Assembly (NCBI GenBank): GCA_963735465.1
Contig: CAVTLA010000001.1
Coordinates: 2,542,001-2,606,000, forward strand
Reading direction: 5' to 3'
Length of the DNA: 64,000 nt
Source: DASZHJ01 sp963735465
GTDB taxonomy: Bacteria > Pseudomonadota > Alphaproteobacteria > ATCC43930 > CGMCC-115725
Positions 25,216 through 34,206 of the stretch are shown here, in pieces. The notes under the pieces were generated by a model that saw only the letters and a list, made by a program, of their open reading frames with translations, made no database searches and was not told the origin of the DNA. Position numbers and translations under genes: made by a program. How positions within the stretch are numbered: the stretch's first letter is position 1; each line of letters starts with the position of its first letter.

Positions 25216-27645
25216 TCAAGCGGCGGCGGTACGCTCCCCCGCCGGAGCGAGCGCCACCGCCAGTGCCTGATCGACGGTCTCGAGCCAGACGAACTCGAGA
25301 GCCTGGCGCGCCTCCTCGGGGATATCCTCGAAATCCCTGCGGTTACGCGCCGGCAGCATGACGGTCTTGATCCCCGCCAGCATCGCCGCCAGCACCTTGT
25401 CCTTGATCCCGCCCACGGGCATGACGAGGCCACGCAGGCTGATTTCGCCGGTCATCGCGATATCGCTCCGCACGGGCTGGCCGGTCACCAGGGAGGACAG
25501 CGCCGTGAACATCGCGACGCCGGCGCTGGGACCGTCCTTCGGCGTGGCGCCGGCAGGGACATGGAGATGGATGTCGCTGGTCTCGAAGAGACCGGGATCC
25601 ACCTTCAGCTCCCTGGCCTTCGACTTGACCAGGCTGAAGGCCGCCTGGGCGCTCTCCTTCATGACGTCGCCCAGCTGGCCCGTGAGAATGAGCTTGCCAT
25701 TCCCGGGGATGCGGGTCGCCTCGATGAAGAGGATGTCGCCGCCGACCGGCGTCCAGGCGAGACCGGTCGCGACGCCGGGCACGCTGGTGCGCTGCGCCTG
25801 CTCGGACTCGAACCGGCGGCCGCCCAGGATCTCCGAGACATCAGCCTCTGATATCGTGATGTGCTCGGCGCTGCCATCGGCGATGCGGACCGCGGAACGC
25901 CGCAGCACCGCGCCGATCTCGCGCTCGAGGTTGCGCACGCCAGCTTCCCGCGTGTAGCCGCGGATGATCGTCCGCAGCGCATCGTCGGTGATCTCCACCT
26001 GCTCCGGCTTCAGGCCGGTCTCCTTCAGCTGGCGCGGCAGGAGGTAGCGCCGCGCGATCTGCAGGCGCTCGGCGACCGTGTAGCCGGAGAGCTGGATGAT
26101 CTCCATGCGGTCGAGGAGCGGGCCCGGAACCGTGTCGAGCATGTTCGCGGTGGCGATGAACAGCACCTTGCTGAGATCGAAGGGCACGCCGAGGTAGTTG
26201 TCCCGGAACGTCGAGTTCTGGGCCGGATCCAGCACCTCCAGCAGCGCCGAGGACGGGTCGCCCTGGACGCCGCGGCCGAGCTTGTCGATCTCGTCCAGCA
26301 TCACGACGCAGTCCCGCGCCCCCGCCCGGCGGATGCCCTGGATGATATTGCCGGGCAGGGCGCCGATGTATGTCCGCCGATGGCCGCGGATCTCCGCCTC
26401 GTCATGGACGCCGCCCAGACTCACGCGCACGAACTTGCGCCCGGTCGCCCGCGCGATGCTCTGGCCGAGGGATGTCTTGCCGACGCCCGGCGGCCCCACG
26501 AAGCAGAGGATCGGCGCGTTGCCGGTCGGGTTCAGCTTCTGGACCGCGAGATATTCGAGGATCCGCCGCTTGATCTTCTCCAGCCCGTAGTGGTCCTCCT
26601 CAAGGACCTGACGCGCCGCGGGTATGTCGATCTCCTTCGCGGTCTCCACGCTCCACGGCAGCTCGGACAGCCACTCCAGATATGTGCGCAGCATGGAGGC
26701 CTCGCCGGCAGAATCCGGCATCCGCGCCAGCCGCGCGAGTTCCTTCTTCGCCTGCTTCTCCACGTCCTCGGGCATCTTCGCCTTGGCGATCGCCTCGGCC
26801 AGCTTCTGGCTCTCGTCGCCGCCTTCCTCGCCCTCGCCGAGCTCGTTCTGGATGGTCTTCAGCTGCTCGCGCAGCAGGTGCTCGCGCTGACGGCTCTCCA
26901 TGCTGGCCCGCGTGCGCTCGCCGATGTCGTGGGAGAGGCGCAGCACCTCGAGCCGGTAGGCGAGGAACCACAGCACCCGGTCGAGCCGCGCCTTCAGATC
27001 GAAGGTCTCGAGGATCTGCTGCTTCTCCTCGATCTTGAGATCGAGGAAGCTGGTGATGAGATCGGCGAGCGCCGCCGCCGACGGCACGGACTGCACCGCG
27101 GTCACGAGCTCGTCGGGCGCGTTCGGAATGAGCTTCAGCGCCTCGACCGCCCGCTCCTTCAACTGCAGGAAGCGCGCCTCGATCTCCGGCCCGGTCTCCT
27201 CCGGCTCCTCGATCCGCTCGATGCGGGCCGCCAGGAAGGGATAGCCGTCGAGGAACTCCACGACCCGGAAGCGCTGATCGCCCCGGCAGATCAGGTGATG
27301 GCTGCCGTCCTGGCCGGTGACGTAGCGAATGACGAGGCCGACCGTGCCGATCTCGTGGAGATCGGACGCGCTGGGCTCCAATGTCTCGGGGTCGCGCTGC
27401 AGCAGCGCCGCGATCGGCGACTGCGTCCGCACCGCGTGCTGGATCGCCGCGACCGAGCGCTCCCGGCCGACCGTGAACGGCATGACCACGGTCGGGAACA
27501 GGAGGCTGTTGCGCAGCGGCAGGACCGCCACCACGTCCGGCGGCAGCTTGATGCCGACGCCGGCGCCGGTGGTGGCCGTGGGGTCCGCAACCTTCGACGC
27601 CTGACCGGCGTCCACATTCTTCAGATCAGGGGTGATGTCTGACAT
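25216..27645 (-). CDS. lon: ATP-dependent endopeptidase Lon
   Basis: An 809-residue Lon protease of normal length. It has the N-terminal substrate domain (about 35-230), a coiled-coil region, and the AAA+ module with Walker A GPPGVGKT (about 384-391) and Walker B VVMLDEIDKL. The C-terminal protease domain carries the active Ser in DGPSAG (about Ser707) and the partner Lys in GGIKDKVLAA (about Lys750). The ATG at 27645 has GGAG seven bases ahead. It follows the Hsp20 gene after 62 bases. Lon degrades misfolded and regulatory proteins. Confidence 0.97.
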   Translation of the reverse strand: MSDITPDLKNVDAGQASKVADPTATTGAGVGIKLPPDVVAVLPLRNSLLFPTVVMPFTVGRERSVAAIQHAVRTQSPIAALLQRDPETLEPSASDLHEIGTVGLVIRYVTGQDGSHHLICRGDQRFRVVEFLDGYPFLAARIERIEEPEETGPEIEARFLQLKERAVEALKLIPNAPDELVTAVQSVPSAAALADLITSFLDLKIEEKQQILETFDLKARLDRVLWFLAYRLEVLRLSHDIGERTRASMESRQREHLLREQLKTIQNELGEGEEGGDESQKLAEAIAKAKMPEDVEKQAKKELARLARMPDSAGEASMLRTYLEWLSELPWSVETAKEIDIPAARQVLEEDHYGLEKIKRRILEYLAVQKLNPTGNAPILCFVGPPGVGKTSLGQSIARATGRKFVRVSLGGVHDEAEIRGHRRTYIGALPGNIIQGIRRAGARDCVVMLDEIDKLGRGVQGDPSSALLEVLDPAQNSTFRDNYLGVPFDLSKVLFIATANMLDTVPGPLLDRMEIIQLSGYTVAERLQIARRYLLPRQLKETGLKPEQVEITDDALRTIIRGYTREAGVRNLEREIGAVLRRSAVRIADGSAEHITISEADVSEILGGRRFESEQAQRTSVPGVATGLAWTPVGGDILFIEATRIPGNGKLILTGQLGDVMKESAQAAFSLVKSKARELKVDPGLFETSDIHLHVPAGATPKDGPSAGVAMFTALSSLVTGQPVRSDIAMTGEISLRGLVMPVGGIKDKVLAAMLAGIKTVMLPARNRRDFEDIPEEARQALEFVWLETVDQALAVALAPAGERTAAA

Positions 27646-27707
27646 TTCCATACTCCGATCGCTCGGATTCAGTCTCCACTGTGCATCCATTGGCCGCTGG
27701 CCCCGCG

Positions 27708-28112
27708 TCAGCCGAGCTTGCGGAGCGTCAAGACCAGGCAGCCATTGACGAGCTCGCGCCGCGCCAACTTGTAATGACCCGCCGGAAGTCGGACCCGGCG
27801 CTCGAAGCGTCCGTAGGGAATCTCCAGCCGGCGGATCACCGCCGGCTCGGAAACCTCCGGCAGGTTCCGCTCGCCGGCTACCTGCAGGACGCCGTTGTCG
27901 AAGGACACTTCGACGCCCTCGGCGTCGACGCCCGGGAGCGCCACCTCGATGAAGAGTCCCTCGGCGGTCTCGAAGACGTCCACCGGCGGCTCCCAAAGCG
28001 GCTGCCGCGCGCTTCGCCCGAGCTCGAAGAATTGCCGGTGCAGGCGTTCGGCCTGATCCAGCATCCGGCGCGCGTCCCCCCACATCCAGAGGGACGGATC
28101 CTGTCGTGACAT
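27708..28112 (-). CDS. Hsp20/alpha-crystallin family small heat-shock protein
   Basis: A 134-residue protein with an N-terminal arm (residues 1-38, MSRQDPSLWMWGDARRM) and an alpha-crystallin domain (about 39-130). The domain starts PPVDVFETAEGLFIEVALPGVDAEGV-like and has FDNGVLQVAGER, then YGRFERRVRLPAG, the usual Hsp20 beta-sandwich landmarks. It lacks the C-terminal IxI extension and ends LTLRKLG. The start at 28112 has GGGAG. It is likely to be co-transcribed with lon as a stress pair; no confident sigma32 promoter was found. Confidence 0.9.
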   Translation of the reverse strand: MSRQDPSLWMWGDARRMLDQAERLHRQFFELGRSARQPLWEPPVDVFETAEGLFIEVALPGVDAEGVEVSFDNGVLQVAGERNLPEVSEPAVIRRLEIPYGRFERRVRLPAGHYKLARRELVNGCLVLTLRKLG

Positions 28113-28344
28113 GGCTTCTCCCGTCTCCTGAGCCTCCGCAGAGGAGGGAGATGGGTATGAGGGTGGCCTTCGTCTATAGCGGCGGTGGAATGGCGGGGGT
28201 GCGTGCCGCACAACCGCCAATGGCCACCGCGGCGCCCTCGGACGGGAGGGGAGGCGACGGGAATTCCACAACAAAGTGATAGGTCTGGAGGCGGTGCGGC
28301 GGGGAGGACATTGCCCTGTCGCCTCGGATGCGGCCGTTGCCGCC

Positions 28345-28430
28345 TGGTGCCCCTGGAGGGACTTGAACCCCCACTCCCTTGCGAGAAACAGATTTTGAGT
28401 CTGCCGCGTCTACCATTCCGCCACAGGGGC
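28345..28430 (-). tRNA. tRNA-Leu (anticodon CAA)
   Basis: An 86-base tRNA on the minus strand with encoded CCA (28345-28347). The acceptor stem is GCCCCTG with CAGGGGC. The anticodon arm is GCAGA-CTCAAAA-TCTGT, giving anticodon CAA, which reads UUG. A long variable arm and a normal T-arm (GGGTTCAAGTCCC) are visible, as expected for a class II tRNA-Leu. Confidence 0.96.
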
Positions 28431-28451
28431 CGCCGGCTCGAGAGCCCGCGC

Positions 28452-28479
28452 ACTATAGCGGCGGTCATTCGAGGGTCAA
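28452..28479 (-). promoter_or_regulatory. Promoter of tRNA-Leu
   Basis: On the minus strand TTGACC (28479-28474) is followed after 16 bases by TATAGT (28457-28452). The -10 lies 21 bases before the mature tRNA 5' end. Both boxes are close to the sigma70 consensus and the position is right for a short 5' leader. Confidence 0.65.
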
Positions 28480-28655
28480 TCTACCGACCGCCGACGCCCT
28501 GGTCGCCGTCTCCCATGCACATCATCAACACGCCGAGATGCCCCGGCCCCGAGCTTGCCTGGGTTGCCGAATGCGGCTAGAAGGGCGCCGGCTGGAGAGG
28601 CGGAACGCGGCTCGATCGCTGCCCGGCTCTTACCATCCCCCGGAGGTCGCCCGAC

Positions 28656-29291
28656 ATGCTTGACCGGATCATCGCCCCGCTCGCGGGTTTGATCGTGGCG
28701 ACGATCTCGAGCCTGGGGTACGGCGGTGTCGTCCTGCTGATGGCAATCGAGTCCGCGTGCGTGCCCCTGCCGTCCGAGATCATCATGCCGTTCTCGGGAT
28801 ATCTGGTCTTTACCGGCCGCTTCAACCTCTTCCTGGTCGCCACCGCCGGCGCCATAGGCTGCAACGTCGGATCCACATTCGCGTATGCCGCCGGCTATTA
28901 CGGCGGCAAGCCCTTCGTGCTGCGCTGGGGCAGATATCTCCTGATGAGCCAGCACGATCTCGACATCGTGCACCGCTTCTTCGAGCGCTTCGGCGGTATC
29001 GCGGTGTTCGTCGGCCGGCTGCTGCCCGTGATCCGCACCTTCATAGCTCTTCCGGCCGGGGTCGCGCAGATGCCGCAGCTGCGCTTCCAGATCTATACGT
29101 TCCTTGGCTCCTGGCCCTGGTGCTTCGGCCTCGCCTATGTCGGTGCCAAGCTCGGTGAGCGCTGGGACACCGACCCTGAGCTGCGCGATATCCTGCACCG
29201 GTTCGACGCCGTCATCGTCGCGGTTCTTGCCGTCTGCGCCATCTGGTATGTGCGGCGCCATTGGAAGAACCGGATCCCGCCGCAACGCTAG
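28656..29291 (+). CDS. DedA family membrane protein
   Basis: A 211-residue DedA/VTT protein with a classic pattern: an N-terminal hydrophobic segment, then ESACVPLPSEIIMPFSGYL, GSTFAYAAGYYGG, a Phe/Arg helix FFERFGGIAVFVGRLLPVIRTF, and a C-terminal helix pair. The PLPSE Glu and the GRLLPVIRT Arg are conserved functional residues of the DedA family (proton/lipid transport). It is the more canonical of the two DedA proteins in the window. It is followed by dsbB after 18 bases, probably the same transcript. Confidence 0.92.
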   Translation: MLDRIIAPLAGLIVATISSLGYGGVVLLMAIESACVPLPSEIIMPFSGYLVFTGRFNLFLVATAGAIGCNVGSTFAYAAGYYGGKPFVLRWGRYLLMSQHDLDIVHRFFERFGGIAVFVGRLLPVIRTFIALPAGVAQMPQLRFQIYTFLGSWPWCFGLAYVGAKLGERWDTDPELRDILHRFDAVIVAVLAVCAIWYVRRHWKNRIPPQR

Positions 29292-29309
29292 CCCGGATTA
29301 TATCCTCAG

Positions 29310-29804
29310 ATGACGAGCCCCCGCCTCGTTCCTCTCCTGCTGTTCGTGGCCGCCGGCGTGGTGGTCGGCTCAGCACTGCTGTCGCAATATGTCGGCGGTC
29401 TGCAACCCTGCGAGCTCTGCCTCGCCGAGCGCTGGCCCTACTACATCGTCATGGCGCTGAACCTCCTCGCCCTTCTCGCCGGTCACCGCCGGCTGACCCA
29501 GGCCGTCCTCGCCCTCAGCGGGATTGTTTTCCTGGTGAGCGCGGGCCTCGGCGCCTATCACGTCGGCGTCGAGCAGCACTGGATCGCCGGCCCCACCGCC
29601 TGCACCGGCGGCGGCACCGCCGGCGCGAAGAGCATCGAGGACCTGCAGAAGCTGCTGCTGCAACAGCAGCCAGTCCGCTGCGACGAGATCCAGTGGTCCC
29701 TGTTCGGCGTATCCCTGGCGGGGTGGAACCTCGTAGTCTCCCTCATCCTGCTGGTGTTCACCGCTGGCCAGCTGCAGCAGGTCCTGACCAGGAGCGCCCG
29801 ATGA
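29310..29804 (+). CDS. dsbB: Disulfide bond formation protein B
   Basis: A 164-residue protein with four membrane helices. The first periplasmic loop has PCELC (Cys34/Cys37), and the second loop has Cys98 (TACTGG) and Cys124 (VRCDE), the two redox pairs of DsbB. It passes electrons from DsbA to quinone in the inner membrane. No DsbA gene is nearby. Its stop overlaps the next start (ATGA), so it is translationally coupled to the COQ7-like gene, an interesting pairing since both deal with ubiquinone. Confidence 0.9.
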   Translation: MTSPRLVPLLLFVAAGVVVGSALLSQYVGGLQPCELCLAERWPYYIVMALNLLALLAGHRRLTQAVLALSGIVFLVSAGLGAYHVGVEQHWIAGPTACTGGGTAGAKSIEDLQKLLLQQQPVRCDEIQWSLFGVSLAGWNLVVSLILLVFTAGQLQQVLTRSAR

Positions 29805-30343
29805 GCAGCCACCGGCTTCCCGGCGATCCCGCTCCCGAGGCGGAGGTTGCCCGCATGATCCGCGTCGACCACGCAGGCGAATACGGCGCGGTCCGCATCT
29901 ACGAGGGGCAGCTCGCCGTCCTCGGCCGCACCGCCTCCGCCGCCGTCATCCGCGAGATGGCGGTCCAGGAGCGCCAGCATCTGGAGCGCTTCGAGAAGCT
30001 GGTGGTGGAGCGCCGCGTGCGGCCCACGGCGCTCGGCCCCGTCTGGCACGTGGCGGGCTTCGCCCTTGGCGCCGCGAGCGCGCTCCTCGGCGAGCGCGCG
30101 GCGATGGCCTGCACCGTCGCCGTCGAGGAGGTGATCGACGAGCACTATCGCCAGCAGGCGGAACGGCTCGGCGATACCGAGCCCGCACTCAAAGCGACCA
30201 TCGAGGAATTCCGCGGCGACGAGCTCGAGCATCGCGACACCGGCCTCGCCCACGGCGCCGCCGAGGCGCCCGCCCACGATCTTCTGACCGCCGCGGTCAA
30301 GGCGGGCTCCCGCCTGGCGATCTGGCTCTCGACGCGGATCTGA
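29801..30343 (+). CDS. coq7: Demethoxyubiquinone hydroxylase, COQ7 family
   Basis: A 180-residue di-iron carboxylate protein of the COQ7/CLK-1 family. Ligand motifs are visible: MIRVDHAGEYGAVRIYEGQ (first Glu), EMAVQERQHLERF (E..H pair), VAVEEVIDEHY (Glu) and FRGDELEHRDTG (E..H pair). It catalyses the C6 hydroxylation (5-hydroxylation of demethoxyubiquinone) in ubiquinone synthesis. The ATG at 29801 overlaps the dsbB stop. Alphaproteobacteria often use COQ7 in place of UbiF. Confidence 0.93.
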   Translation: MSSHRLPGDPAPEAEVARMIRVDHAGEYGAVRIYEGQLAVLGRTASAAVIREMAVQERQHLERFEKLVVERRVRPTALGPVWHVAGFALGAASALLGERAAMACTVAVEEVIDEHYRQQAERLGDTEPALKATIEEFRGDELEHRDTGLAHGAAEAPAHDLLTAAVKAGSRLAIWLSTRI

Positions 30344-30415
30344 GCCACGGAGCGCTGACGGCGCTTTCCTGCCTGCCCTATCCTTCTTCGGTCCCTGCAG
30401 TGCTATGACTGGGCG

Positions 30416-32098
30416 ATGAGCGACACCTCGCCCCGCCCCCTGCCGCTGCCCGACCTCCTGCCCCTCGCCGAGCGCGCGCTCGCCGCCGCCGATGCGGTGG
30501 TGGCGACGGCGAAGCAGCGGCTCATCGACGCCCTGTCACGGGATGGCGTCCTCGACACTGGAAAACTGGAGGCGCGGCAGTTCGCCGCCCACGGCTTCGC
30601 GTGGATGGCGACATACGCGACGGCGCTGCGGGAGCTGCTGAGCTGGGCATGCCGGCTCGAGGCCGATCAACGCCTCGGCGAGATCGAGGCGCTCACGCTG
30701 CAGATGGGATTCGGCGAATATCTGGCGCAGCTCCAGGGCGGCATCGCGCTCTCCCAGGGCGAGATCGCCCGGCCCCACGATCTCGGCCTCGACGAGGCGG
30801 ATCTGGCGCCGCTCCGGCGGCCCGAGGCGGCGGAGCTCATCCGTCACGGCAACAGCGAGGCGGCGCGCACGCGGCTGGGCACGCTCCTGGCGGATGCTCT
30901 CGACGGCGCGGGCTTCGGGGCGCTCGCCGTCAACGACCCCACCCTCGACCTCGTCCGCGAGCAGTTCCGCCGCTTTGGCGCCGAGCGCGTGGCGCCCTAT
31001 TGCCACCAGTGGCATCTCGACGACGCGCTGATCCCCATCGAGGTGATCGAGGAGATGGCGGAGCTCGGCGTCTTCGGCCTGACGGTGCCGGAGGAATGGG
31101 GCGGCCACGGCCTCGGCAAGCTCGCCATGTGCATCGTTTCCGAGGAGCTATCTCGTGCCTATATCGGCGTGGGGTCCCTCGGCACGCGCTCGGAGATCGC
31201 CGCCGAGCTGATCCGCGCCGGCGGCACCGAGGCGCAGAAGCGGCGCCTCCTGCCGCAGATCGCCAGCGGGAAGATCCTGCCGACCGCCGCCTTCACCGAG
31301 CCCGACACCGGCTCCGACCTTGCCAGCCTGAAGACGCGGGCGGTGCGGGACGGCGACCGCTATCGCATCCACGGCGCCAAGACCTGGATGACTCATGGCG
31401 GCCGCTCGGACCTGATGACCCTCCTGGTGCGCACCGACCCCGGCGAGCGCGGCTATCGCGGCCTCAGCATGCTGCTGGCGGAGAAGCCGCGCGGCACGGC
31501 GGAAGAGCCCTTCCCGGCAACCGGCATGACCGGCAGCGAGATCCCCGTGCTGGGCTACCGTGGCATGAAAGAGTACGAGGTGGGCTTCGACGGCTTTGCG
31601 GTGCCGGCGGAGAACCTTCTCGGCGGCATCGAGGGCCAGGGCTTCAAGCAGCTGATGGCGACCTTCGAGAGCGCCCGCATCCAGACCGCGTCCCGCGCCG
31701 TGGGCGTGGCGCAGAACGCCCTCGAGCTGGGCCTGCGCTATGCACTCGACCGCCGGCAGTTCGGCAAGGCGATCCACGCCTTTCCCCGCGTCCACGGCAA
31801 GCTCGCGTGGATGGCGGTCGAGACCATGATCGCGCGCCAGCTCACCTATTTCGCCGCGCGGCAGAAGGACAGCGGGCGGCGCTGCGACATCGATGCCGGC
31901 ATGGCGAAGCTGCTGGCGGCGCGCACCGCCTGGGCCAATGCGGACAACGCCCTGCAGATCCACGGCGGCAACGGCTACGCGATGGAGTACGCGATCTCTC
32001 GCGTGCTCTGCGACGCCCGCATTCTCAACATCTTCGAGGGCGCAGCCGAGATCCAGGCCCAGGTGATCGCACGGGGATTGCTCGGCGGTCGGAACTGA
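30416..32098 (+). CDS. mcd: Acyl-CoA dehydrogenase, probable (2S)-methylsuccinyl-CoA dehydrogenase
   Basis: A 560-residue acyl-CoA dehydrogenase, longer than the usual 380-400. An N-terminal helical extension (about 1-165) contains AAHGFAWMATYATALRELL and LQMGFGEYLAQLQGGI, which resemble the extension of methylsuccinyl-CoA dehydrogenase of the ethylmalonyl-CoA pathway. The flavin-binding core follows, with AFTEPDTGSDLASL and the C-terminal QIHGGNGY. Electrons would pass to ETF, encoded (broken) at 36892-38585. Next to it are adenosyltransferase and hydroxyacyl-CoA dehydrogenase genes, which support this pathway. The exact substrate is inferred. Confidence 0.8.
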   Translation: MSDTSPRPLPLPDLLPLAERALAAADAVVATAKQRLIDALSRDGVLDTGKLEARQFAAHGFAWMATYATALRELLSWACRLEADQRLGEIEALTLQMGFGEYLAQLQGGIALSQGEIARPHDLGLDEADLAPLRRPEAAELIRHGNSEAARTRLGTLLADALDGAGFGALAVNDPTLDLVREQFRRFGAERVAPYCHQWHLDDALIPIEVIEEMAELGVFGLTVPEEWGGHGLGKLAMCIVSEELSRAYIGVGSLGTRSEIAAELIRAGGTEAQKRRLLPQIASGKILPTAAFTEPDTGSDLASLKTRAVRDGDRYRIHGAKTWMTHGGRSDLMTLLVRTDPGERGYRGLSMLLAEKPRGTAEEPFPATGMTGSEIPVLGYRGMKEYEVGFDGFAVPAENLLGGIEGQGFKQLMATFESARIQTASRAVGVAQNALELGLRYALDRRQFGKAIHAFPRVHGKLAWMAVETMIARQLTYFAARQKDSGRRCDIDAGMAKLLAARTAWANADNALQIHGGNGYAMEYAISRVLCDARILNIFEGAAEIQAQVIARGLLGGRN

Positions 32099-32180
32099 AC
32101 GCCAGCCGGAGGCTGCAACAAATCTGTCGTCGTGCCGTCATAACATCGCGGCGCCTGCAGCGTTCGAGGGGAGACTTGCC

Positions 32181-34022
32181 GTGCGGAAATTTCTGGTCGG
32201 ACTGAGCGCGCTCTGCGTGATTTTGAACGCGGCGCCGGAACCGGCGGCGGCCGCCGGGCAATCGCACAACGTCATTCTCTTCGTCCCCGACGGGCTCCGC
32301 GCCGGCATGGTGAAGCCGGAGACGGCGCCCGCCATGGCCGAGCTTCGCGACAAGGGCGTCGCGTTCAAGAACAGCCACTCGCTTTTCCCGACGTTCACGA
32401 CACCGAACGCGTCGGCCATGGCGACCGGCCACTACCTCGGCGACACCGGCGATTTCAGCAACACGATCTACACCGGCTATCCCGTGCCCGGCGCCGGCAG
32501 CTCGGTGACGCCGTTCCTGGAGAGCGATCCCGTCCTCGGCGACGTGGACGAGCATTTCACCGGCGACTATCTGGACGAGGTGACGATCCTGAAGGCGGCG
32601 CGCGCCCAGCACTTCAACACCGCCACCGTCGGCAAGCTGGGCCCGGCCTTGATCTTCGACCACACGGAGCGGACTGGACTGCAGACCGTCGTGGTCGACG
32701 ACGCCACCGGCTCAAAGAACGGCATTCCCCTCGCTCCCTGGGTGGCGGACGCCCTCACTGCCGCGGGGCTGCCGGCGGCGGCGCCGACCCGCGGCGAGAA
32801 CGGCAAGCCCGGCAACGCCACCACGGCCGGCACCAAGACCGCCAATGTCGAGCAGCAGAACTGGTTCGCCGACGTCCTCACCAAGGTCGTACTGCCGAAG
32901 TTCAAGAACGACGGCAAGCCGTTCGTCGCCGTCTTCTGGTCGCGAGACCCGGATGGAACGCAACACAATCAGGGCGACAGCCTCAATGAGCTGACGCCCG
33001 GCATCAACGGGCCGACGTCTCTGGCGGCGATCCGCAACGCCGACGACGATCTCGCCCGCATTCGCCAGACGCTCGTCAGTCTGGGCCTCGACAAAACTAC
33101 CGATGTCGTGGTGAGCGCCGATCACGGCTTCGCCACCATCTCCAAGGAGAGCAAGACCAGCCCGGCGGCCAAGGCTGGCTACGCAGACGTGGTACGCGGA
33201 TTCCTGCCGCCAGGCTTCGTGGCGATCGATCTCGCGGCGGCGCTCAACCTGCCGCTCTGGGATCCCGACCAGGGCAATGCGGCGGTCGCCGCCGGGAGCC
33301 ACAGCAAGTTCTCGAACGGCGTGCTCGGAGCGGATCCGCGGAAGCCGCAAGTGGTGGTGGCGGCGAACGGCGGGTCCGATCTGGTCTACCTGCCGAAGCC
33401 GGTTCGCGCCGGCCTCGCTCGGCAAGTGGTGCAGGCGCTATTGGCCCAGGACTACGTCAGCGGCCTCTTCGTCGACGAGACGCTCGGCCATTTCCCCGGC
33501 ACCCTGCCCCTCGGCGCCATCAACCTGAAAGGTTCGGCGCTGACGCCGATGCCGGCGATCGCCGTCAACTTCAGGAGTTTCGCCACTGATTGCGCGGATC
33601 CGCTCCTATGCACGGTCGAGATCGCCGACACCGGGCTGCAGCAGGGCCAGGGCATGCACGGCAGCTTCAGCCGCGCCGAGACCAACAACTTCATGGCCGC
33701 GATCGGGCCGGACTTCAAAGCGGGCTATGTGGATCCCGCGCCGGTCAGCAACGCCGATGTGGGCAAGACCCTCGCCGCGATCCTGAAGCTCAAGATCCGG
33801 GCCCACGGCAAGCTCATCGGGCGCGTTATGAGCGAGGCGATGCCCGGCGGGAAGGAGCCGATCCATGTGGCGCGGACGCTCCGCTCGCCGCCAACCGAGA
33901 GCGGCCTCAGGACGGTGCTGCAATACCAGGACGTCGGCACCGTCAGGTATTTCGACGCCGCCGGATTTCCCGGCCGCACCGTAGGATTGAGCAACGTCGG
34001 CCAGACCGCCCGGAGCAAATAG
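32181..34022 (+). CDS. Alkaline phosphatase superfamily protein (nucleotide pyrophosphatase/phosphodiesterase-like)
   Basis: A 613-residue exported protein: a signal peptide (about 1-25, ending AAAAG), then a core starting VILFVPDGLRAGM (metal Asp). A nucleophile segment FPTFTTPNASAMATGHYLG follows, with Thr in FTTPN as likely nucleophile. A second metal cluster has FWSRDPDGTQHNQGD, and VVVSADHGFATI gives the DHG metal ligands. This matches type I phosphodiesterase/nucleotide pyrophosphatase proteins. The start is GTG at 32181 with GGGGAG upstream. Substrate unknown; periplasmic phosphate or phosphodiester release is likely. Confidence 0.85.
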   Translation: MRKFLVGLSALCVILNAAPEPAAAAGQSHNVILFVPDGLRAGMVKPETAPAMAELRDKGVAFKNSHSLFPTFTTPNASAMATGHYLGDTGDFSNTIYTGYPVPGAGSSVTPFLESDPVLGDVDEHFTGDYLDEVTILKAARAQHFNTATVGKLGPALIFDHTERTGLQTVVVDDATGSKNGIPLAPWVADALTAAGLPAAAPTRGENGKPGNATTAGTKTANVEQQNWFADVLTKVVLPKFKNDGKPFVAVFWSRDPDGTQHNQGDSLNELTPGINGPTSLAAIRNADDDLARIRQTLVSLGLDKTTDVVVSADHGFATISKESKTSPAAKAGYADVVRGFLPPGFVAIDLAAALNLPLWDPDQGNAAVAAGSHSKFSNGVLGADPRKPQVVVAANGGSDLVYLPKPVRAGLARQVVQALLAQDYVSGLFVDETLGHFPGTLPLGAINLKGSALTPMPAIAVNFRSFATDCADPLLCTVEIADTGLQQGQGMHGSFSRAETNNFMAAIGPDFKAGYVDPAPVSNADVGKTLAAILKLKIRAHGKLIGRVMSEAMPGGKEPIHVARTLRSPPTESGLRTVLQYQDVGTVRYFDAAGFPGRTVGLSNVGQTARSK

Positions 34023-34206
34023 CGGCACCAGAAGCGGGGATCCGGAGCGCGCCCCGGTGAGTGGAATTGCGAGACACCCTGGGCTAGATTGCTGCTGGCT
34101 GCACTTCCGGGAAGATTGCAACCGAGCCCGATTGTGGCCGTAAAATCAAAACACTGTGTGGAGGGCATTAAGGACCTCTTAGGGAGCCGCGAGGCATATC
34201 GGTTGT

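Noticed and set aside
27646..28083. N-terminal extension of the lon frame through hsp20
   Set aside because: The extension is the shifted frame of the hsp20 gene, and GGAG supports the start at 27645.
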